From Gorsachius magnificus (Eukaryota; Chordata; Aves; Pelecaniformes; Ardeidae), in NCBI GenBank assembly GCA_034008185.1, contig CM067081.1, positions 153,914,258 through 153,978,257 on the forward strand: a stretch of DNA of 64,000 nucleotides, written 5' to 3'. Below are positions 1-9,800 of this stretch, one piece after another (the stretch's first letter is position 1; every line of letters begins with the position of its first letter). A program made the position numbers and the translations under genes. A model generated the notes under the pieces. That model made no database searches, was not told the origin of the DNA, and saw only the letters and a list, made by a program, of their open reading frames with translations.

Positions 1-1740
1 CATTCAGTTACTGTTCATGTAACAGCAGCAGATTCTGCTTTTCACCTTGTCAGCGCAAGTCAGATACAACTCAGAAGTCACTGCCTTTCCCAGTAAGCCT
101 CCAAGGCAACTCCTCCACCCACCAGTACTTCATCCACTACTCTCATCACACATTGAAACAGAGCTATCAAATCCTAAAGAACAACACACACCAGCCCTCC
201 CCTCATCCTTTTCTACCTTAAATTTCTCAACCAGAGAAAAAGAACCCATGCAACCTACAGCTGTAAAAGCAGAGGGTGCCCCAAGCAGTTACCAGATACC
301 CTACAGACAACCTTTCTCCTGCCTTGGCACATTTATAACCACCCCACACACCTGGGCCATGGCTAACGGGAAACATCTGGAGCTCAGCAGCACCTGTGCC
401 AAGGAAAGTTGGTGGCTGAGGGGTTTTGCTGTGGATATGGATTTGCTGTGCCTGCAACCAGCTCTGCAGGGAGCCAGGGCTCCCTCTGAGTCATCTCCTT
501 GCTTCTGCACGCTCTTCCCTCCTCCAGCTTCCCGAGGCCTACGGGGAGGTGATGTTTGCTGGCAGCCAGTCTGCTCCATGTTAATCCCATCAAAGACGCA
601 GTCTTTGTGGGCTTTACTTGTGTAAGTGGTTCATCTTGTGGTGATGTGCCTCCTTCTTTTAAGTCTGCATTTCACTTTCTGTGTTTAGGTGTGTCGCAGT
701 TTGGACAAGTGTTGCAGCCTGCATGGAGAGGTTAGTAGCCTAATCTATAACATGCTGGACTTCAGGAGGGAGTTAGGGGCCATACATAAGTCTTTGTAGG
801 GGTTCCCACCTTGAGGTTTCAAGCGTGTGCCCTGGGAGAGGAGGGAGAAGCTGGCTGCGTTGGTGAAGGCAGCCCTGCAGCACCGGAGCAGGTCAATGCC
901 TCCTCTTGCTGCGCCTCTCTGTAAAAAGTGCGGATCTTCTGTGCTTTTGGGAGCCTGCGTTCCAAAGAGGGACCAGCACGAGCTTTAACTAACTCGGCAT
1001 GAGGTTACGGCAGCCTTTTTTCTTAGCACCGAGGAGAACTGCTAGGAGGACATGCAGAAATGGGAAATGGCCGCAGCCCAGAGGAGATGGGGGTTTGTCA
1101 GAACCGACATGTACTTTCCCGTGCACATGTCGAGGGGAATTCCCACCAGAAAATAAAGGGATGTGTCGATCTGAGGTCACTCAGTCCTCCTAACCTGGTC
1201 TCTGAATGAGAAGGACGGCCATATGGGTCTCTGAAGTTGCCTGTTAAGACTGTGACTAGCAATTCATTTGATGCCAAATAGCAATTCATTAGCCACCAGA
1301 GCTGTGCTAGGAGGTCAGGCCGGGAGCTCACTATTGGTTTTACTGCTGCCCCTGGCCCAGAGGCCACAGCGTTTCTTCCAGGCGCAGAGCCTGTTGCTGC
1401 TGCGCAGGCTCCCTTCTCCTGCGACCCAGCTGCTGCGTCTCCCCGCGCCTTACCCTGAGCGAGGTCCAAAAGCCTGGGAGTGCTGGCTGCTTTTGGCTAT
1501 GAAAAGCTGCCCCTGAAGCATCTGGCCCGCTGAGATCCTGTGACAGGACCGCTTTAGTACTGCTGTGGTCTGACTGTATTAATCAGCTGTTGGCTACCTG
1601 GAGCCTTGGATAGTAATATTTCATTTTAAATCTGAAGAAATAATGCTTTTAGTCCCCGTTAACTAGATTTCCACTGATAACCCAGCAATGAGACTCCTTC
1701 AGACCTCAGTTTTCAATCCCCTCTGAAACATTTATTTAAA

Positions 1741-1758
1741 TTTGTTGTTGTTGTTGTT
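1741..1758. repeat. (TTG)n microsatellite
   Basis: A short trinucleotide run of TTG units, read directly. No functional meaning is inferred. Confidence 0.8.
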
Positions 1759-2743
1759 CCCAGGGTCTATAGGCAGTAGCCATTTTTCTAAGGAGAAACG
1801 GGATACGTAAAAGAGAAAAGTTGCATTTGCTTTTTAAAGAAGGCCCAAGTTGTTCACCTTGCATCTTCTAACTAAAAGCCACCCTATTTTCATTTCATAT
1901 TTTTTCTGCTATTAATTTTCTTAGCCCTCATTTGGAGGGAAATTGTGTACATTTTCTTTTGAAGGAGAGTTTTTCTCCGAAGAGGGTCATGTTTTCTCCT
2001 GGCCCAGGTCTTTTCATTTCTGATGAAATAATAAGGTAGAAAACATGACCTTTGGTTTTTGCACATATTTAACAAACGGTGTGCCCTCAGCAGGCCCAAA
2101 TTGCTGGCCACAGCACTTTAAATAGCTCTGGTGCCACCAGGTCTCTTGTCCCACAAGGGCTTTTTCACCAAAAGCCGAGAGTTGGGAGGGTGATGACATT
2201 TCACTATCTCAAAGCCAGCGCTGGCAGCTTCTGCTCCCCCCGCTGCATCCCCTCCCTCGTGCTGATGGGACCAGGAACGGCTCGGCCCTGCAAATAGCCA
2301 CATTGGCCATGGAGGAATTCTTATTCGGGATTTGTTTCCCCTGCCTGGATCGCTGGGGGACAGCCTGACATTTGTGCCAGCACCACTGTGGGGATGAAGG
2401 AGAGGAGAGAAACGAGCTGTCACTTTAGCATCACCAACACACAAAAAAATATTCATCAGAATGAAGCTTGACACCATCTATATGGATAAAGTGAAGCATG
2501 TGGCCAAGTATTTGCAGAATCTGGCTTTTCTTTATACAGTAACAAAATATTGTGCAGGGTTTGGTGGTTTGTTTTTTTTTTCTTTGCCAGTCACCTTCCA
2601 TGAAAAACTCCATCTGCTAAACACCACCTACTGCGGTTTATAGCTTTGCAAAGTAAACTTGTGCAAGGGCTTTGCGAAACAAAATGCCCACTCGGTGTTG
2701 GAGCTGTCTGAAATGAAGTTCACAGCAAATGGATGCTAATGTT

Positions 2744-2761
2744 ACACACACACACACACAA
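2744..2761. repeat. (AC)n microsatellite
   Basis: A run of AC dinucleotides, followed by a C/A-rich stretch with CCCC tracts. Probably length-polymorphic. Confidence 0.85.
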
Positions 2762-2879
2762 AACCAAACCCCCAAACCCCACTGTTGAGGAAACTGGATG
2801 ATTTCTTAATGGTGTATTGAACACGCCGGGCTGCTCAACAGGAAAAAAGTGAAACAATTAAGGCTTTTATGACAATATC

Positions 2880-3000
2880 TTCCCTTTAATTGTGGCCTGC
2901 TTAATTGGGTAATCCAATTAATCAGAAAGTCCTAGGGAGCCAAGTTAAACCTAATGACACTTAATGACATTGGTGGTAGCGTAATGAGGACGGTAATTAC
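2880..3000. promoter_or_regulatory. Cluster of TAAT-core motifs with a perfect palindrome, candidate enhancer
   Basis: TTAATTGG (2901-2908) and CCAATTAA (2914-2921) form a perfect 8-bp inverted repeat around the spacer GTAAT. The spacer together with the right arm creates a TAATCC core (2910-2915), the type preferred by K50 homeodomains such as OTX/PITX. TAATGACA is directly repeated at 2952-2959 and 2962-2969, and more TAAT cores follow at 2981 and 2994. The cluster lies about 700-800 bp upstream of the DENND11 start codon. Motif density is seen directly; the regulatory role is inference. Confidence 0.35.
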
Positions 3001-3106
3001 ACAAAAGTTGGCTGCCTGTGGATGCCTTGGTCACGCTTGTGCCTCCATCTTTCAACCTCAAGCCGATTCTGCCCATTCCTCTGAAAACTGCTTCATATGG
3101 CGCACA

Positions 3107-3120
3107 TATATATATATGTA
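3107..3120. repeat. (TA)n simple repeat
   Basis: Alternating TA run followed by GTACACACAC, just upstream of the CpG island. Confidence 0.75.
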
Positions 3121-3572
3121 CACACACCCCAGTATATGTTGGGTGAGCATCACTGACTCTTTCAGACGCGTGGCTTGCAGCTTCCACCGCAGCAATTTGG
3201 GGGTGCGGGAGACTGCCCCGTTCCCGGCCCCGAGGCTGCTCTGCTCAACTCCAGCAGGACGGGCTCACTGGCGAAGCGGCTGGGGCTGCAGGCTGGGGGG
3301 GGACGGAAGGCGGGCGGCCGGCTCTGCCCTCCGGGAGGAGGTGAAGCCCGGGGGGGCGGGTGCCACCGTGGGAGCCCCCGCTCCTCCGGGAGCCGGCACA
3401 GCAGAGGCCGTGCCCCCCCGGCCAGGCTGCCCCTCGGGCAGCTCCGGCTGCTCTCCAGGCCCTCCCCCAGCCCCTCGCGGCACCACCCGCAGCGCCCCAT
3501 CGCCCCCACGCCAAAACTCGCTCCGTGCCGCCCCACGCCCCGCCCCCGGCGGCACGCCCCGCCCCCTCGGCG

Positions 3573-3581
3573 GCGTGGGCG
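3573..3581 (+). promoter_or_regulatory. EGR1-type site
   Basis: Exact match to the EGR1 consensus GCGTGGGCG, about 110 bp before the DENND11 ATG and next to Sp1/KLF-like GC and CACCC motifs. Such sites also arise by chance in CpG islands. Confidence 0.4.
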
Positions 3582-3692
3582 TGGCCCCCCGCGCTCTCCC
3601 CGCCCCGCAGCCGCCCCCCCGCCGGCGGCCGGTGCGGCGCGGCTGGGCTCGGCTCGGCGCGGCGCGGCGGGGCTCGGCGCGGGGCCGCGGCC

Positions 3693-3867
3693 ATGGTGGA
3701 GCGCGCAGACGAGGCGCCGCTGCTCTTCTGGGCCGAGGGCCCCGCTGTGTCGGCCCCGCCGGCCGCGGACGAGGCGGGAGGCGGCGGCGGGGGGGGGGGC
3801 GCGGGCCGGGGTGCAGGAGCCGGGCTGGGGCCTGCGGGGGCCGGGCCTGGGGCTCCCGGTGCCGCCG
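3693..3867 (+). CDS. DENND11: DENND11 exon 1 (coding part)
   Basis: The ATG at 3693 opens a frame matching the DENND11 N-terminus (residues 1-58), with a poly-glycine run (residues 29-36) encoded across an 11-G homopolymer at 3789-3799. The donor GTGTAAG at 3868 leaves one G, which completes a glycine codon with exon 2. A stronger-looking GTAAGA two bases later would break the frame. After the glycine run the Gly/Ala-rich sequence no longer resembles the mammalian protein, so the 3' end of this exon is uncertain. Confidence 0.75.
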
Positions 3868-6800
3868 GTGTAAGATGGATGCGGGCCGGGGCCGGGCTGC
3901 GGGTCCCGCGCGGCGCCCATCCCGCCCCCGGGGGCCCCGCCGCCGCCGCCCGGGGCGCGTGGCCGGAGCCCAGCGGAGAGCGGCCTGCGGGAGCCGGGCT
4001 GCCCCCTGCTCCCAGGGGAGCCCGCTGCTCCCACGGCGCGGCCCCGAGGAGCGCCGTGCGCCAAGGGACCCGGGCCACGGGGGTTTGCCGAAAACGGAGG
4101 ATAAGGGGGGGTTGCCTTTGATCTCCGTCCCGCCGGGAAGAACTTCCGACGGGAGGAAGGCGCCGGTCCCGGTGCCGCCGGGAGGAGAGCCGGTGACCCG
4201 GGCAGGACGGCGCAGCTCTGCTCCGCAGCAGCACACGGGACGGGGATTCTGGGGACGGGGCTGGGGCACCCCCTGCGCCCCACACAGCGCCCAGGCCTCG
4301 GGCCGAGCCTCTGCCCAGCGCTGCCGGGGGGGCACCAACCTGTTGGCAGCATCCCGGGAGCATCCTCCTGACTGCGCGGGCCGGCCTGCGGCTGTCAGCC
4401 ACGGGTGGTGGCTACGGCGGGCGCAAACCTGGCAGGCATGCAGGGCATGACTCCCAGCAGCAGCAGCTGGGCTACGTGTTTCTTGGTGACCTGTGTGTTC
4501 AGAGGCCGCCTCCGGTGGGATCTCTGGGACTCTCAGTGCTTTGGAGTGAGTGCTGCGATCCAGGAGGGCAGAGGAGAGGGGCAAGGGAATGTACTTTCCA
4601 CCTGTCACTGCCACATCCATCTCCCTCGGCACTGTCGGACTTTGGTGTCGTATCGCTTCTTTTACTGACAGAGGTTATTCACGTCAAGTCTGCAAAACAG
4701 CATTTTGGAAAACATCTTAACTTTGTTTTCTTAGCCTCGCTGCTCTAGCAGTGTCCGCGAAACAGGATGTTGTGACACAGGTAGAAAGTCAGCGCCTGCC
4801 CCACATCTGCTAACGCAGGCGCTGTGCTTAGGGGTGTCGTGTCCCCAGACAGACCGTTGGGTCTTTTGGCTGCCTGGCGCCAAACCTGGGATGTGAAGGC
4901 AAGAGTGGGGCATAGCCAAAAGTCTTGGTATGATCAGAAAGTTTAGGAAGTAGCTTGGGAGATGCAGGAGCTTATTTGCATCCAATCTGGGAGCGAGTTC
5001 CTCTTGCCTGTGTAGACAGACACTTTCTTAGCAAATCCATAGCAAAAGTAGCTATGGGGGTTGGACTAGATGACCTCTAGGGGACCCTTCCAACCCAAAA
5101 CATTCTATGATTCTATGAAAAGTACTGGGGACAGGAAAAGAGCTGTGTAAAGCACGGTGGGGTTCTTTGGTGGGAAAAGGAGTAACTGACATCCCGCTCA
5201 TAGGAGGGCCCCGATAGCGAAGACTGAATCCCGGCCTTGAACTGAAAATCCCAAGGAAGTAGTGAAGAGAACGGAGCCCCAGGTGTGATGTGCTGTTAGA
5301 AATGCACACTGCCAGACAGCGTGGCTGTTATGTCCCAAAACACCAAAAGGCTTTTGAGAATTTACCCATTTCAGACTACTCTGGAGAGAGGTGCCTTCAG
5401 TCTAGAGGTCAGATGCTCTTGACTCCTGAAAATCCTAAATGAGATTGGATGCCATCTTTCCAGCAGAAGATGGAATGGGGAGGTGTTTCTCCTAAGTATC
5501 CAAAACATGGAAGAGTCCGGACGACTGCAGCAACAGCAGGTTGTCTTTCAATCTGAGAGCATATGCCTTCTACGAAATGGTGAGATTTTCTTGGTTGGCA
5601 GAAAGCTGAGCTTTCTCAGGAGTTTGTCTGAACCAGCTGTTGCTTTGAATGAAGTCCAGGGAAAGTTGGGAAACAGCTCTTCGCACATCTGATGTGCAGT
5701 TAATGCTGGGTGTCATCAGCCTTGGAGTAGTCTGTCAAGTCCAGGAAGATGGAGCCTCCCACTGCTGCTCAGTGCTGATGCTGAATGTAAGGAGCACGAT
5801 AGGACTGTGAGGAGCACATCAGCAAACATCAGCTTCACAGGTGGAGGGCAAGGTGCCCTGTGGAGGATGTGGACTCAGATCTTGAAGCTGCAGTGGTGTG
5901 AACTTGCTAGGGTCAGAAAGCAGATACGGGAATCCCTGGGTCAACCACATCACATAGCATGAAGGACTTCTGTAATGATCTTAAGGTTGTCTGGTCCTTG
6001 AGTGTGACTTAAAAGGAGATCACCCACTCAGTGGCTGAGCTGGAAACCTGCTTGATCTTGTCCAGGAAAAGCACAGCAGACCTCCTTCAGTAGCTTGCTC
6101 AGGCATTGAAAAGGCAGAATTTCTGGTGGTGGTTGGAAGGGTAGTTATACCAGGTTAATGTCTACTCAAATACAGGCGAGCAGTTGGGTGAGAGATGTTT
6201 TACTGTAGAAGGATGAAGTGGTTACTGTGCTAATAAAGAAAGTTAACAGCTTTCCTCCTAAATTGGGGAGAGCTTGAAGCAGGCAAGCTCAGTGTATCTA
6301 GCAGTTGCATGTGATGAGTTCATGAAGGTGGTAGGTTATGGGGTTCCCAGACCACTGTTACGGTTCTGGTGTCCCTGGCACTCTGTCGGTGCTCGTATGA
6401 GTGGCCAAATATAAAAGCCAGAGGCAGCTTCGAAATCAGTGGTCCGCTCCCCACCTTGCGGCTCTTGAGAAGGAGCTCTTCTCACTGCTATTACAGAGAT
6501 GGCTCTTGCACTAATACAGAAAGTGAACTGTAAATTACGTGCAGAGTGGTGGCAGCCCGGGAGCCAACCATGCCATCTTCTCATTGCTTCCTGCCCTTTG
6601 GCAGTCCTCTCCTTCAGGAACTACTGACCAGTTGGGAATGTTTTGATGCTTCAGAAAGTATGAGCATGGGGTCTGTGCAAACACTGCCCCTTAAAGAGCA
6701 CAGCCACAAGGGGCTTTAATGAGGCTGCTGAATTTCCTAGTGCGGGTGTTCCCTTGGGGGGGTAGTAACAGAAGACCCAAGACTGTCTTGGGCAGCCATG

Positions 6801-9800
6801 GGGGTGCAGCTGGTAGGTGTGACATACTTGGCATTAGGCTCGAGCACATGTGCTTTCTGAGACTCCTACTTGTTTGGGTAAAGCAAGTGAAAAAAACCCC
6901 CAATATATTTTGCTTTGGGAGGAAGATGAAAAAAGATGAAGCAAAGTCCATGGCCACATCAACTCTGTCAGATCAGAATAGTCGAAAAGAGGCTGAGTGT
7001 TTTTAGCCCTTTTTCTGTGATGGAGATGATGATGGTCAACCTTGTGGAGGTCCCACAGAGTCTCTTGGCTTACAGGGTGATGTGAGTAATGGAGACGAGG
7101 AGGGAAGAGAGGGAAGTAATCTGTTTCACACCAGCAAACATGCAAACGTTCTGCTGTTCTGTCCTGCATTTCTTTCGCGCAGGAAACGGAGCCAGTGTGA
7201 TGGCTAGGTCACACTTGGTGCTTCTCGTGTCCCGGCACAACATGGTAGCATTGCACAGCTGGGGACCCTAAAGACCTTGTGAAACATCTAGTAGTGAGGA
7301 GGGCCGAGTCACAACCTCCAAATGCTACTGCCACCTGTAAGGATGTGAAAATCCAGGATGTGAGAAAATACAAGAGAAAGAGGAACAACATCCTTAACTT
7401 TGCACACCAGAAACTTGAGAGTGCTGGTTCTGGCCTGGAGCTGGGAGGTAGCTCTCAAGAGACCTCCAGATCTGCGGATTTGTCCCTCAGCAAAACCAAT
7501 TGCCCGCACTCTAACACTGAGTGACTCTCACTTGGAAAGTTTCCCCGTGCGCACGAGCGCTGCTTTCTGTGCGGGGAAGGGCAATGCTTCCTGTTTTTCT
7601 ACAACAGTGCTCCCTCCTCCGGTTTCTTGGGCAGGCTGGCAGTCGCTATCACGTCTGGGTGAAGTCTCTCCTTTGTTTGCTCTACTGTTTCGCCAGACCA
7701 ACTTTAATTTTTTTTTTTTATCACTGTGTTTGTTCTCTGACTGCCACGTCGCCCATACGTTCATAGGGCGAGGTGGCGTGAGGTGCTGCCAGGAGCGCAG
7801 GTGTGGGTTGCTTGTGACAGATCCCAGGAAAAAAAAAAAAAAATAGCTCCGTGATACACAAGTCGGTTTTGTGGTTGCATGTGGGGTAAGGATCTGTTTC
7901 AAGGCATCTTTTCCTTACTTACTGCTGCAGAACAGACATTGCTTGGGCCATGTCCGCTTCAACACCTCTATCCTGGATATTATACCTGACAGTAGTGTTT
8001 GCAACTAAACTGAACGAAGTTTCCTTTGTCGACGGTGCTCTTGCATACTGGTCTATTAATCTACAGGTGATGACCAATAAGTGATTCTCTGTGACACAGG
8101 ACTTAAAAGCGAATCCGGCCTTAATCACAGTTCTGTGGTTAAGAGGCAACAGTCTCAAGAGTTGACTTCCTCACTCTTTCAAGGAAGGGTCTTGTGCCTT
8201 TAAAAAAAAAAACAAACAGAGACACAAAAAACCCCAAACAACAAAAGCCAACATCTATATATAATATGCAAAACCTACAGGGGACCGCGCGGGCTGACAT
8301 GATGTCACTGGCTTTCTCTGCCAGCCTTTCACACGCCTCAGAGGCGAAGACGCTTTACAGCAGAGCTCTGTGGTTTCGCGTGTGATTGCACAAAGCTGCG
8401 CTCGAGGTCACGAGGCTGCCGCTGCTCCCCAGCCAGCCCGCCTCCGCGGGAGAGGTCTGCTTGTGAGCTAGCAGTGGTTAGCTGGATGCAGAAACTCTCC
8501 TGTTGCCACACTTAACGCTGTTGGTTTTTTTGAAGTCCTTGCCAGGTTGGGGGAGGTCTGCTGAATACAGCATCTATGTGAGAAGAAAAATAGCCTGTTT
8601 AAATGTCAGTCGCTAAGCCCAATTCCTGTGCGAGAGTGCATGCATATGCTTGTGCGGTATGAGTAATGACACAACAGACAGGCTTCAGAAATGAAGCCTC
8701 ATATTTAAATATCTCTACAAGTCTCAGCTGAGTGTAAGGCCCTTCCAAATGTACGCTGTCCGTGCGAGCACAGCTGGGATGCTTACCCCAAGGCGGTGGA
8801 AGGACTGTACCAGTAGAAAGCATCCTCACAGTGCATCTGCCATTGCGTTATACTGAAGAACGTTTGCTTTGTTGTTAAAATGAAGTCATATAACTTCAAA
8901 TGCTATTGCTATGGGCAGACTGACAGAGAACAGGAACTCAATGGGTAAACCTGGAGCACAGCTTGGTGCAGTGGGAGTGTCCAGATGAGCGGGTTAGGCT
9001 CTGAAATGCTGGCATGGGAAAGCCTGCTAAGTCCCCTTTTTTTGTCCATGGTAAACTTGCCAGCGGCAGGGCAGGACTTCATCAGCTTTAGGGACTTTTT
9101 GTGACTTCCCTGATATCATCTGTTCCAGGATCAGGCTCCTCAGGTGGCCTTCTCCGCTGAACAACTGCATGCTTTCTGCCTGGATTGGCAGGTGCCAGAC
9201 ATTTGTTAATCTTGATCTAGCTTGTAATTTGTGTGCTTTTTTTGTTAGGTTATTCTAGCATGCACAAACATGTTGCAGTACTTGGATCACCTCAGCCTCC
9301 GTACAAAGCTGCAGCTAACCCCTCTTATCCTAAACCAAACATGAGAGATTCCAGGGAGAAGGAGTGATGACTGGGATGCTGGCTTAGGGGTTCCTGTTTG
9401 ACCAGCCCTGCCAAGCGTAGCTGAAGGAGGATATTGCTGATGGTACAAGCTATCGCAGCAACTCATCCTAAAGAACAGCAGTCTATACTTTGGGTTCTTT
9501 CTATATCGGATACTCATGTAGACAGCCTGAATGGAACAGGGCTAATAGGAAAATCATCCAGTCAGGTAAAACTGTAGCTGCTCTGTGGTTAAGCATATAA
9601 AGGATAAACGCACAAAATAGCACTAGCTTCAGAAACAGCTCCAAAAGTTCTGCAATATCTGGGTGCTGTGCTGAAACAAGTAACGTTTGTGAGAGATGTG
9701 GGGAGCACAGTATGTCAGCCCCTGTCTGTGACAATTTAGGAGTTCAGGAGTTGCGTTAGTGCACTGTTACTGGCATCCCAGTGATGTAAAAGCAACAACT

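Larger units (their letters stand above)
1..3180. other. Upstream intergenic DNA, no gene seen
   Basis: No exon with recognisable protein similarity and acceptor/donor signals is visible on either strand. The open frames here (for example 47-625 +) have no family resemblance. It contains a (TTG)n run at about 1741-1758, an (AC)n run at 2744-2761, a (TA)n run at about 3107-3120 and a cluster of TAAT-core motifs at 2880-3000. In human the next gene on this side of DENND11 is WEE2, and none of its kinase exons is recognisable here. Confidence 0.6.
3180..4350. promoter_or_regulatory. DENND11: CpG island covering the DENND11 promoter and exon 1
   Basis: Base composition switches abruptly from AT-rich to very G+C- and CpG-rich at about 3180 and returns to normal at about 4350. 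No TATA box is visible before the start codon. GC boxes are present, for example CCCCGCCCCC near 3557, together with a perfect EGR1-type site GCGTGGGCG at 3573-3581. This is a typical TATA-less CpG-island promoter. Transcription probably starts within 3590-3690, but the exact site cannot be read from sequence. Confidence 0.75.

Noticed and set aside
47..625. A 192-codon open frame at the left edge as an exon of WEE2 or another gene
   Set aside because: No kinase motifs or similarity, and composition is like non-coding DNA. WEE2 would also be expected on the opposite strand.
3868..3876. GTAAGA at 3870 as the DENND11 exon 1 donor
   Set aside because: Closer to consensus, but it leaves the wrong phase for exon 2; GTGTAAG at 3868 joins in frame. 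Kept only as a caution because the preceding G11 run could be miscounted.
2954..4450. A 498-codon + strand open frame across the DENND11 CpG island, with overlapping long frames on the - strand (for example 3265-4632)
   Set aside because: High G+C depletes stop codons in all frames. Composition is Arg/Pro/Gly/Ala-rich with no family resemblance, and the true frame (ATG at 3693) lies in a different phase.
8200..8250. A-rich stretch with AAACCCC motifs, similar to short stretches near 29.52, 44.55, 57.05 and 60.81 kb, as a repeat family
   Set aside because: The stretches share only low-complexity composition, with no common flanking sequence or boundaries.
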